This document shows positions 1 through 9,071 of a stretch of 44,097 nt of DNA, piece after piece; position 1 is the first letter of the stretch; each line of letters begins with the position of its first letter. Under the pieces are notes generated by a model. It made no database searches. It was given only the letters and a program-made list of their open reading frames with translations, and was not told the origin of the DNA. Where the stretch lies: assembly GCA_023659895.1 (NCBI GenBank), contig JAGXOL010000006.1:1-44097 (forward strand), read 5' to 3'. This DNA is from Candidatus Aenigmarchaeota archaeon LH_S7. GTDB taxonomy: Archaea > Aenigmatarchaeota > Aenigmatarchaeia > QMZS01. The position numbers were made by a program, and so were the translations under genes.

Positions 1-3000
1 GATACTAACCTGGATACCCTAACCCTCTCCCTCTACAACTCAACAGGTCTATACCAGGAAAACCAAACCTCAGACAATATCTACATTAACTACACAGATT
101 TACCAGATGACACCTATTACCTAAACGCAACAGCAAATGACACAGCAGGAAATGAAAACCAAACCAAAACAAGAGATATAACAATAGACACAACAAACCC
201 AGAAATCCAATTTGTAACCCCAACAACAGAAGAAGGAAATTATTCTCAAGACTGGATTTATGTTAATGTTAGTGTTGCAGAAACTAATTTTAAGAATATA
301 ACTTTTTATTTGTATAATTTAACAGAGTTAGTTAATGAAACTGCATATTTAACAGAAACCTACAATATCAACTTTACCTCTTTGCCTGACATTAATTATT
401 CGATAAATACTACTATTTGTGATATAGCTGGGAATTGCAATTCTACTGACACAAGAAGCAATATTACTTTGGATACAACTTATCCCTCTTTTTCAAGCTA
501 TTCAAGAAATCCAAACCCTCCAAATGAAGACCAGGATATCCAGGTAAAGGTTACTATAACTGAAACTAATTTAGACACAGTAATTTTAGAGTGGGGTGGA
601 GCAACAAATTATACTGTAACAAGACATGTAGGAAATGAATATTATTATACAATTGACAAAGCAAAATATACTGCCCATGATGAGATAACTTATTATTGGT
701 ATGCTGAAGATTCTGCTGGTAATTTAAATCAATCTGCACAACAATCTTTTACTGTAGCAAGTCAACTACCTCCTGTATCAGCACCTGGGGGAGGAATAAG
801 TTATAAATGCACTAATGATTCAAACTGCAAAACAAACCAATACTGCTATGAGCATAAATGCTATGATTATGAATGCACTAATGATTCAAACTGCAAAACA
901 AACCAATATTGCTATGAGCATAAATGCTATGATTATGAATGCTATTCAGATGCTGACTGCAATATTAAAGATGACGAAGTATGCTTAAATCATAAATGTG
1001 TAAAATTATTTGATGTTAAAATAATAAGAGCAGATTCTCCAATAGAGCCAGAACAGTTATTTGATTTCACTTATTTAATAAAAGGAAGGGCTGATATTAA
1101 AGGAGATGTTATAGTAAAATTCTGGCTGGAAAAAGACGGCAAAACAGCAACATCAGGCTCGGACACAATTTATTTAGGTTCTTTTGAAGAAAAAACAGAA
1201 ACAACAAGCATATTCCTGCCAACTGACACTCCAACAGGGAATTATGACTTTTATGTGCAGGTAGATTTTGAAGGACATAAAATAAAAGCTCACAGAGTTA
1301 TTCAGGTTGGTCATAGTGTTCCCTTGATTTTGGATATGGAACTAGAAAAACTGCCGCAGGTGATATCCCAGGATGAGTTTGAATTTTCAACTGTTTTATC
1401 ATTTAATAAAGACTTGCCAGCTGTCTTGCATTTAGAAGAAAAAATATACAAAGGAAGAAATGTTATATGGCACAAAGAAAAAGATTTGGAAATTACAAAA
1501 ACAGCAACAATAACTGAAAATGCTGGAAAATTAAAGCCAGGAAACTACAAGATTGAGTTAATAGGTAATTATGGAGAAAATAAAACATTAAGATTAAGCA
1601 AGAGCTTTAGTATCGAGGCAACTGCAAAAGACTTTGAATTATATGCTATTACTGCTTTAATTGGGTTTGCTATTTTCATACTCTGTTTTATATTCTGGTG
1701 GGAAAGGAAAAAGATAAAAGCAGGAATTATCAAAGAAGAGAAATGGTTTAAAAGGCATAAAGTCACAATTAGTATAGCTGGATTATTCGTTGTTCTCGGA
1801 ATTTTAGCTTATTATTTAAACAGCATAGGAATTATCTCACTGCCCGTTAAACAATTTTTTGTTAATATTTTTTCATGGCTCAAAAATAATATTGGGCCTT
1901 ATTTTTCACCGTCTAATCCTTTGTTTTATTATGTTGTTGGTTCAATTGTTCTGATAATTGTAATTATTTTGTGCAGAAAAAAACATTTTACTAGAAATTG
2001 GCAAAAAAAGAAAAAAGAAGGAATTGATTTTGCTGTAAAAAAGATAAAAGCTCAGAAACATGAAATTAAGGTAAGAAGGACAAAGCAAATTGCTAAGAAG
2101 TTTAAGAGCTTTAAAAAGATTGTAGATAAGCACAAAACTCTATTTATTATTTTAGAAATTTTGATTGCTTGCTGTGTTGCTATTGGTGTTTTGTTTTATC
2201 TTAACATTGTCTCATTGCCAGAACTAACCTCCATAATGCAAAATATTAGTAATTCTATTGCAGAATTTGGGAGAAATGCAGGAAGTTCAATTGCATCAAG
2301 TTGGAACTCAGTTGTTGATTCTGCAACTAATTTAGGAAAATCTGTTGCAGGTTTTGTCGCTGATTATTTATGGCAGATTACTGCAGGTTTTATCGGAATA
2401 ATTAGTTTATTAATTGGTTATTACAACAGAACAAAATTAGGGGTATTATTTGGAAAAATAAAAAAACAAGCTCAGAAACATGAAATTAAGGTAAGAAGGA
2501 CAAAGCAAATTGCTAAGAAGTTTAAGAGCTTTAAAAAGATTGTAGATAAGCACAAAACTCTATTTATTATTTTAGAAATTTTGATTGCTTGCTGTGTTGC
2601 TATTGGTGTTTTGTTTTATCTTAACATTGTCTCATTGCCAGAACTAACCTCCATAATGCAAAATATTAGTAATTCTATTGCAGAATTTGGGAGAAATGCA
2701 GGAAGTTCAATTGCATCAAGTTGGAACTCAGTTGTTGATTCTGCAACTAATTTAGGAAAATCTGTTGCAGGTTTTGTCACTGATTATTTATGGCAGATTA
2801 CTGCAGGTTTTATCGGGATAATTGCGGCTGCAACCATAACTTACATAATAAGATGGTACAGAAAGAGAATGCTGGAGAGATTAAGATATTTAACACCTGT
2901 GGATTATGGGAGCTTGCCTAAGGAGGGTGTTGAACTTGGGAAAATCGCTGAAAGTCAAAGGAAAGTTTACCTTAATAAGAATGAGTTAATGACTCATGTG

Positions 3001-3948
3001 ATTTCAGCAGGAGCCACAGATTCTGGAAAAACTGTTTCAGCAATGATAATAGCAGAGGAAGTCTTGAAACAGAAGAAGCCTGTTGTAGTGTTTGACCCAA
3101 CAGGGCAGTGGACAGGATTTGTTAGATCTAGCAGAGACAATTCAATGCTTTCTAGTTACAGGGATTTTGGTCTTAAAGACACAGATGTGAGGAGTTTCCC
3201 AGGAATGATACATGAGATAAAAGATCCTAATCAAGAGATAGATATAAAGAAATATTTAAACCCAGGTGAAATTACAGTTTTCACTTTAAACAAATTAGAG
3301 CCTGCAGAATATGACCAGGCAGTGCAGAACTTGATTAACAAAATCTTCCAGCAGGATTGGGAAGAATCTGGAGAACTGAAAATGTTGATAGTATTTGATG
3401 AAGTACACCGTTTACTGGAAAGATATGGAGGAAAAGGAGGCTATGTTTATTTGGAAAAAGCAGCAAGAGAATTCAGAAAGTGGGGTCTTGGTATAATAAT
3501 GATATCCAAAGTACTTTCAGACTTTAAGGAAGCCTTAAAAGGTAACGTTTTAACAGAAATACAGATGAATACCAAGGCAACAAGGGATATTAATAGGATA
3601 AGGGAAAAATATGGAGAGGAATATGCTATGAGAATCACAAGAGAGCAAGTGGGTGCAGGAATGATACAAAACCCTAAATACAACAATGGAAGACCTTACT
3701 GGGTTAATTTCAGACCATTAGTTCATAGCCCATACAAGATACCAGAGAAAGAATTACAGCAGTACAAGAGATACTCTGATGAGTTGGAGAAATTGGAGGA
3801 CAAGATACAGGAGAAGAAGAAAGCTGGAGAGGATACCTTTGACTTGGATTTGGAATTGAAATTTGCAAAGAAGGAATCGAAAGTAGGAAAGTTCAGGATG
3901 GCAGAGATATATATAAACTCATTAAAGAGTAAATTAGGTGTTAAGTGA
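1..3948 (+). CDS. Membrane protein with Ig-like ectodomain repeats, Cys-rich repeats, several TM segments and a C-terminal HerA/FtsK-like (DUF87-type) ATPase domain; 5' end outside window
   Basis: Frame 1 is open from base 1 into the 310..3948 ORF. Ig-like repeats (..DTTNPEIQF.. / ..DTTYPSF..), CTNDSNCKTNQYCYEHKC repeats, TM segments, Walker A GATDSGKT, Walker B MLIVFDEVHR. Confidence 0.85.
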   Translation, partial: DTNLDTLTLSLYNSTGLYQENQTSDNIYINYTDLPDDTYYLNATANDTAGNENQTKTRDITIDTTNPEIQFVTPTTEEGNYSQDWIYVNVSVAETNFKNITFYLYNLTELVNETAYLTETYNINFTSLPDINYSINTTICDIAGNCNSTDTRSNITLDTTYPSFSSYSRNPNPPNEDQDIQVKVTITETNLDTVILEWGGATNYTVTRHVGNEYYYTIDKAKYTAHDEITYYWYAEDSAGNLNQSAQQSFTVASQLPPVSAPGGGISYKCTNDSNCKTNQYCYEHKCYDYECTNDSNCKTNQYCYEHKCYDYECYSDADCNIKDDEVCLNHKCVKLFDVKIIRADSPIEPEQLFDFTYLIKGRADIKGDVIVKFWLEKDGKTATSGSDTIYLGSFEEKTETTSIFLPTDTPTGNYDFYVQVDFEGHKIKAHRVIQVGHSVPLILDMELEKLPQVISQDEFEFSTVLSFNKDLPAVLHLEEKIYKGRNVIWHKEKDLEITKTATITENAGKLKPGNYKIELIGNYGENKTLRLSKSFSIEATAKDFELYAITALIGFAIFILCFIFWWERKKIKAGIIKEEKWFKRHKVTISIAGLFVVLGILAYYLNSIGIISLPVKQFFVNIFSWLKNNIGPYFSPSNPLFYYVVGSIVLIIVIILCRKKHFTRNWQKKKKEGIDFAVKKIKAQKHEIKVRRTKQIAKKFKSFKKIVDKHKTLFIILEILIACCVAIGVLFYLNIVSLPELTSIMQNISNSIAEFGRNAGSSIASSWNSVVDSATNLGKSVAGFVADYLWQITAGFIGIISLLIGYYNRTKLGVLFGKIKKQAQKHEIKVRRTKQIAKKFKSFKKIVDKHKTLFIILEILIACCVAIGVLFYLNIVSLPELTSIMQNISNSIAEFGRNAGSSIASSWNSVVDSATNLGKSVAGFVTDYLWQITAGFIGIIAAATITYIIRWYRKRMLERLRYLTPVDYGSLPKEGVELGKIAESQRKVYLNKNELMTHVISAGATDSGKTVSAMIIAEEVLKQKKPVVVFDPTGQWTGFVRSSRDNSMLSSYRDFGLKDTDVRSFPGMIHEIKDPNQEIDIKKYLNPGEITVFTLNKLEPAEYDQAVQNLINKIFQQDWEESGELKMLIVFDEVHRLLERYGGKGGYVYLEKAAREFRKWGLGIIMISKVLSDFKEALKGNVLTEIQMNTKATRDINRIREKYGEEYAMRITREQVGAGMIQNPKYNNGRPYWVNFRPLVHSPYKIPEKELQQYKRYSDELEKLEDKIQEKKKAGEDTFDLDLELKFAKKESKVGKFRMAEIYINSLKSKLGVK
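808..939 (+). repeat. Two tandem 66-bp repeats encoding CTNDSNCKTNQYCYEHKCYDYE
   Basis: Units 808-873 and 874-939 differ at one base (tactgc/tattgc); a diverged third unit (CYSDADCNIKDDEVCLNHKC) follows. Confidence 0.95.
2048..2823 (+). repeat. In-frame direct duplication, about 356 bp per copy, period 420 bp (140 codons)
   Basis: 2048-2403 matches 2468-2823 with two mismatches seen (gtcgc/gtcac; tcggaata/tcgggata). Encodes AQKHEIKVRRTKQIAKKFKSFKKIVDKHKTLFIILEILIACCVAIGVLFYLN... Confidence 0.95.
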
Positions 3949-3975
3949 AACATATAAGGGATTTTAATTTTTGGA

Positions 3976-4779
3976 TTATTTTGTTTCCAAAGCTTGAATT
4001 TTATACTTACCTAAATTCCTTAGAGCATCCTCAACAGCGTAAATGAGATTCATTCTTGTTCCAGTTTGACCTCTTGTTTTAACTCTAATATCCTGGATAC
4101 CTACAAGTTCAAAAAGTTTCTTGATTTCATCAGAAGCACAGAGACCCAAACCTTTTGGTGCTGGCATCAATTTAACAGTAATAGAACCTGTTTTACCAAA
4201 AGTTTCCAAAGGGATTGAATGTGTTTCACCACATTTACATTCCCAGCTCCCACAACCTCTTTTAATGAAGAAAATGTTCTTCCTTGCGTCCAAAGCAGCT
4301 TTTTTCAAGGCTTCTTTGTTTGATTTTGCTTTCCCCAGACCAATACCTAAATAACCTTTTTTATTACCCACAGATACCATTGCAGATAAATTCATTCTTT
4401 TACCTGATTTATGTATCCTCACAGTTCTCCTTATAGCTCTTCTCTGGATTCCACCACCTTTCCCAGTAGTGCCACCAACATAAAGAACTTTTTCCTCCAA
4501 GTCAGGAAGCAAAAAATCAGTTATTTCTGGTTCTCTAATAACATAACCTTTTGAAAAAATATCTTCCAAAGTAATTTTACCTTCTTTAACAAGTTTTCCT
4601 AATTTGGTGTAAGGCATCCATCCTTCACTTATTTTTTCTTTTGGAGTTTCTTCAGGGATTTCCTCAACCTTACCTTCCTCATATGTTACTAATTCTTTTA
4701 CATCCTCAGTTTTTATAATTTCACCTTTTATTTCTTTTAATTCCTCAATACTCTTTTCTTTATTTTCCTTTTTTACCAT
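3976..4779 (-). CDS. rps5: 30S ribosomal protein uS5
   Basis: Archaeal S5 motifs RTVRIHKSGKRMNLSAMVSVGNKKGYLGIGLGKAKS, RGCGSWECKCGETHSIP, VKLMPAPKGLGL. Start MVKKENKEK at 4779 preferred over the ORF-track start at 4830. Confidence 0.95.
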   Translation of the reverse strand: MVKKENKEKSIEELKEIKGEIIKTEDVKELVTYEEGKVEEIPEETPKEKISEGWMPYTKLGKLVKEGKITLEDIFSKGYVIREPEITDFLLPDLEEKVLYVGGTTGKGGGIQRRAIRRTVRIHKSGKRMNLSAMVSVGNKKGYLGIGLGKAKSNKEALKKAALDARKNIFFIKRGCGSWECKCGETHSIPLETFGKTGSITVKLMPAPKGLGLCASDEIKKLFELVGIQDIRVKTRGQTGTRMNLIYAVEDALRNLGKYKIQALETK

Positions 4780-5272
4780 AATAATCCCAAATCTTTTTCT
4801 TTGTTTCCTCAAACTTTTTTTCCATATCATCAGAGATGTGTTTACCCTTTATTCTGTCTTCAGATGGTAAGTGCTTATCTGAATGGTTTATTTTCATCCC
4901 TGCATCCACACAACCTTTCAAAGCAGAGAAAATTTTATTACCCTTTGTAACTACTTGAGTACCTAAATCTAAGACAGTTTCATTTTTTTTCTTGCAATTA
5001 AGACCAAAAGCTAATCCAGCTAAATAACAAGCAGGAAGGTTATTTTTTGAGTGATTCCAACTGAAACCACCCAATTTCTTAGAATTGTAAGCATATTTAG
5101 TATTCTCATTGAATTTTTTCATATCAAACTCCATTAATTGAAGATTTATATAATTATTTGATTTCCTAATCACCACTCTAGGTTTTTTTGATTTTAATAG
5201 TTTAAGTCTTCTCTTATAGTTTGTTTTTTCTTTAACTCTTCTTTTCAAAGGTAAAACTTTTGCGCTTCTCAT
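4760..5272 (-). CDS. rpl18: 50S ribosomal protein uL18
   Basis: LPLKRRVKEKTNYKRRLKLLKSKKPRVVIRKSNNYINLQ; adjacent to uS5 as in archaeal ribosomal operons. Confidence 0.93.
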   Translation of the reverse strand: MRSAKVLPLKRRVKEKTNYKRRLKLLKSKKPRVVIRKSNNYINLQLMEFDMKKFNENTKYAYNSKKLGGFSWNHSKNNLPACYLAGLAFGLNCKKKNETVLDLGTQVVTKGNKIFSALKGCVDAGMKINHSDKHLPSEDRIKGKHISDDMEKKFEETKKKIWDYYGKKGK

Positions 5273-5315
5273 TCTTTTAACTTGTTTAAAATTTAAAATA
5301 TCCTTTGTTTAATTT

Positions 5316-5861
5316 ATGAAGGGAGATTTTTACATAGATTTTGCTGTAGCAGCAGTCTTGTTTGTACTAGCTTTCTCCTCAATATTTTTCTATTATAACT
5401 CAGAATTTGACTTGAAAATCCAAGATGAAACTAAAGAGACAGCAAGTTTAAAAATTCAGAATATAATAGACTCCTTGGAAAGAGAGACTGTGGAAAAAAG
5501 AATTATAATCATTAATGGGAGTTCAAATAATGAATTCGTGAATCTTTCAGGTTATGATATTGATTTGATTTTGTATGAAAATGAGAACAGAAAGTGTTTT
5601 GACCCTCATTTAGAAGGATTTATCACAAATGTGACAACAGAGAAAAAGTTCTATTTGTACTCCACAGAGAAATTTATCAACAAGCATACTTGCCAAATTA
5701 CCAATTTCACGAATTCTTTGAGTGAGCAGATATCCACACCAATTTATGAGGAATATGTTGAGAGAGCGGGTACCTATGAAGGATCTTACTGCGAGCAAAA
5801 AACCTTTCCTAAATTCACAGAATATGGACCTGAAGAATTAAAAACAGAAATTTGCTCCTAG
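5316..5861 (+). CDS. Pilin-like protein with short MKG leader and N-terminal TM helix
   Basis: MKGDFYIDFAVAAVLFVLAFSSIFFYYNSEF..., convergent with tadC genes. Confidence 0.6.
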   Translation: MKGDFYIDFAVAAVLFVLAFSSIFFYYNSEFDLKIQDETKETASLKIQNIIDSLERETVEKRIIIINGSSNNEFVNLSGYDIDLILYENENRKCFDPHLEGFITNVTTEKKFYLYSTEKFINKHTCQITNFTNSLSEQISTPIYEEYVERAGTYEGSYCEQKTFPKFTEYGPEELKTEICS

Positions 5862-6790
5862 AAAACTGTGAATGATGCTAACAACTGGAACTTTACTACA
5901 TAGAAAATTCCTAATTCAAGAAAAGTTAAAATAGGTATGTATTTAACCCCTGCGAATTCTTTACCTTCTTGGATCAAACCAATCAAAATTCCTCCAAAAG
6001 CAGCTGCAACTATCATCAAAACTACTGAATACCAGAAAACAAATCCTGCTGTGAGGTTTACCCCTGCTAATGAAAAGGACAGCATCCCTGATTGCATTGT
6101 TTCAGCAGGTAAGACCTCACTCAAACCAATCAAAGTCTCAGTCAGGAAAGTGGAAGAAGCGTAAAGAATAGGGGATCCTATACCAATAGCAAGGAAAATG
6201 AACATTGTGTAACTTGTTACATGAGCTTTTATGTCCTTCCTTAACATTAATGAACTCTTTATATCCTCAGCCAAGTGTTCTAATAAAGGGGCTAAATTAC
6301 CACCCTTTTTCACACCCTCAACAACCAAATTCATGGTTTTGCTCAAAACAGGGGAATTAATTTTTTTTGGAATTACCTTAAATGCCTTGTCTATACTTTC
6401 ACCAACTACTAAGGATTTTCCAGCTTCTTTAATTTGCTCACTCAAAGGACCAAATTCTGTTCTTGCACTCATCATGAAAGCTCTTTCAGGTATTATACCT
6501 GCTTTCAGGTTTGATGAAATCAATCTTAAAACATCTGGAAGCATCTCCTCAGCAATTGCAGCCCTCTTGTTTGCAACAGATATTAAAACCACGTGAAGGA
6601 ACAATTCAGCTAAAAACAATACAACTATTATTGAAATGCAAGCAATTATTCCTGAAATAAAGTACATCACTATGCTGAATGAAAACATTATTATGGCAAG
6701 TATTAAAACAAATCTTATAAATCTCTCTGGAGGCATCTTAAAATTACAAAATTTTATTTGATTCTCCACCCATTTTACATATCCTTTCAT
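5858..6790 (-). CDS. TadC-like type II/IV secretion (GspF-family) platform protein
   Basis: Multi-TM protein with LRLISSNLKAGIIPERAFMMSARTEFGPLSEQIKEAGKSLVVGESIDKAF...; immediately downstream of tadA and a second tadC. Confidence 0.85.
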   Translation of the reverse strand: MKGYVKWVENQIKFCNFKMPPERFIRFVLILAIIMFSFSIVMYFISGIIACISIIVVLFLAELFLHVVLISVANKRAAIAEEMLPDVLRLISSNLKAGIIPERAFMMSARTEFGPLSEQIKEAGKSLVVGESIDKAFKVIPKKINSPVLSKTMNLVVEGVKKGGNLAPLLEHLAEDIKSSLMLRKDIKAHVTSYTMFIFLAIGIGSPILYASSTFLTETLIGLSEVLPAETMQSGMLSFSLAGVNLTAGFVFWYSVVLMIVAAAFGGILIGLIQEGKEFAGVKYIPILTFLELGIFYVVKFQLLASFTVF

Positions 6791-7617
6791 TCTACTTTAG
6801 GCCTCTTGGACTTCACGAGTCCTATAAATAAGAATTGGAATACTACTACTAAAATAAATACCAATATCAATAAACCTTGGGAAATCCCAAACCCTGAGAA
6901 GAAGGACAGGATTACAAGAAAGGTTACACCTATTGAAGGTAATATAATCGCGAACATCATGTAGACCAAAGCTAAAGAATTTAATTTAGCACCATACATC
7001 TTAATACTAGTTCTTTGCTCTACTGAGAATTCCTTAACCAATTCTTCTATTATATTACCTAAGTCAGAACCAGATTTAATAGCATTGGAAATCTGCCAAA
7101 CAATTCTCCTGAAATTTTTGTTAGGGTTCCTTATCATTAGTTCTTCAAGAGCATCTGTTTCAGGAACACCAACAGAAACTTTATTTATTACTTTCCCAAA
7201 TTCTTCAGAAACAGCACCATATTCTGCTTTGCTTAAAGATAAAAAAGTATCATAAACCGGTACACCTGATTTAACTTCAACTAAGAGATGACGTAAGGAA
7301 AATAAAAGGTTTTCTTCAATATCATTAACCCTTTTTGAAACAACCAAACTGGGATAGGAAATATTATAGAAGAAAGCTAATCCACCTAAAGCAAAAGGTA
7401 TTATATAGATAAATATTCCAAGACCTTCAGGAAGATTTATTATTAAATTTAATGGGAGCAATATTACAAATATTAAAACGAGCATGAAGATTGAAATCAT
7501 GCTTGACCTACCTAAATATTCTTCAGGAGATTTTTTAATCTCTGCCTGTTTTAATCTCATCCCCAAACCTGGAAAAAGTGGAGAAAGCAACTTACCTAAT
7601 CTTCTACTTTTCTTCAT
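6787..7617 (-). CDS. TadC-like type II/IV secretion (GspF-family) platform protein
   Basis: LLFSLRHLLVEVKSGVPVYDTFLSLSKAEYGAVSEEFGKVINKVSVGVPETDALEELMIRNPNKNFRRIVWQISNAIKSGSDLGNIIEEL; overlaps both neighbours by 4 nt. Confidence 0.85.
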   Translation of the reverse strand: MKKSRRLGKLLSPLFPGLGMRLKQAEIKKSPEEYLGRSSMISIFMLVLIFVILLPLNLIINLPEGLGIFIYIIPFALGGLAFFYNISYPSLVVSKRVNDIEENLLFSLRHLLVEVKSGVPVYDTFLSLSKAEYGAVSEEFGKVINKVSVGVPETDALEELMIRNPNKNFRRIVWQISNAIKSGSDLGNIIEELVKEFSVEQRTSIKMYGAKLNSLALVYMMFAIILPSIGVTFLVILSFFSGFGISQGLLILVFILVVVFQFLFIGLVKSKRPKVE

Positions 7618-9071
7618 TTTATTTTCTTAAGTACACTTTTAGGATCTTTAACATATGAAGAGATGAATTTACCTACTGAGTTAACATCATTTATATTTTC
7701 CTTCACCATATAGTTTAGAACTTTCTTTCTATTTTTCAGCTCTTTTTGAACCTCATCATCACTCAATCCTGTAACCATTTTCAATTTTCTAATAGCTTTC
7801 TTACTTTCTCTATTTTGGAATATTTTATCAGAGGAAGGCTCCCATTTGTAAAGAATATTTATTTTCTCAATGCTTTTTTGAGTGGAATAAGGAATTTCTC
7901 CTACTTCAGATACCCTCCTTATACCTTTTCTTCTATCTCTGAACATGACTACAAACAAGTCAATTCCTTCAATTAAAGTTTCAGGAACAGAAATAGGTGG
8001 TGTTACCAACCTTTTATAAGTCTGCATAGCAGTATCAGCGTGAATAGTACTATAAACACTATGTCCGGTGTGCATTGCCTCAAACAAAACTTCAGCTTCT
8101 TTACTTCTTCTAATCTCACCTAAGATTATCCTGTCAGGTCTTTGCCTTAATGAGTTAACTAACAAATCAAGCATAGTTATTTCACCTTTACCTTCCTGGT
8201 TTGGCTCCCTGGTAACCATAGGTACCCAGTGAAGAAAATCTGGTAACTTAATTTCTCTTGTATCTTCTATGGAAATGATTCTTTGGTTGGGAGGGATAAA
8301 AGGCATCAAGGCTGTTAAGAAGGAAGTCTTACCAGTACCTGTACCCCCTGAAATCAAGATAGTTTGTTCATATTGGATAGCAAACCATAAAAGAGCAGCA
8401 ACTTCCACACTTACTGTATTATTAGCAATGAATTCCGTGATAGTCCATGGAACCTTCTTAAATTTTCTGATTGTTATTGTGTTCCCTTCATTTGAAATTG
8501 GGTATAAAGTGGCATTAACACGGTCACCTGTTGGTAAGTGAGCATCTAAAAGAGGATTCAAGTTAGTAATCTGTTTTCTTATACTCCTGCCTATTATGGA
8601 AGCATAATTAGCTATTTCTTCCTCACCCTCTAAATTAAGATTGGTTTCAATCCAACCATATTTCTTGTGGTAAACTTGTATAGGTTCCTGGCTTGAGTTA
8701 ATAACAACTTCCTCTAAATTTGCATCAGCTAAAACAATCTCCAATTTACCCAAGCCAAGCATTTCCTGAATAAGCCTACCTATAAGATACTTTCTTGTCT
8801 GGTCATCAGTACTAGGAAGTAGTTTTTCAATTTCCTTTTCCGCTTTTTCTTTGAATTCTTTCTTTAGTTCTTCCCTTCTCTCTGAAATCTCATATGAAAC
8901 AACTTGTATTTGTGATATAAGACGGTCCCTGATTTCTTGGTATATTGCCTCAGTGCCCTCATCTAATTTTGGGAACTTGACCTTGTAAATAGGTACAAAT
9001 TTCTTTTTATCTTCTTTTATCTCTACTTTTACACTAAATATCTCCAAATCTATATAATAGTTATCCAACAT
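7614..9071 (-). CDS. TadA/VirB11-like type IV pilus assembly ATPase
   Basis: Walker A SGGTGTGKTS, LGEIRRSKEAEVLFEAMHTGHSVYSTIHADTAMQTYKRL; DAHLPTGDRVNATLYP. Confidence 0.95.
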   Translation of the reverse strand: MLDNYYIDLEIFSVKVEIKEDKKKFVPIYKVKFPKLDEGTEAIYQEIRDRLISQIQVVSYEISERREELKKEFKEKAEKEIEKLLPSTDDQTRKYLIGRLIQEMLGLGKLEIVLADANLEEVVINSSQEPIQVYHKKYGWIETNLNLEGEEEIANYASIIGRSIRKQITNLNPLLDAHLPTGDRVNATLYPISNEGNTITIRKFKKVPWTITEFIANNTVSVEVAALLWFAIQYEQTILISGGTGTGKTSFLTALMPFIPPNQRIISIEDTREIKLPDFLHWVPMVTREPNQEGKGEITMLDLLVNSLRQRPDRIILGEIRRSKEAEVLFEAMHTGHSVYSTIHADTAMQTYKRLVTPPISVPETLIEGIDLFVVMFRDRRKGIRRVSEVGEIPYSTQKSIEKINILYKWEPSSDKIFQNRESKKAIRKLKMVTGLSDDEVQKELKNRKKVLNYMVKENINDVNSVGKFISSYVKDPKSVLKKIK

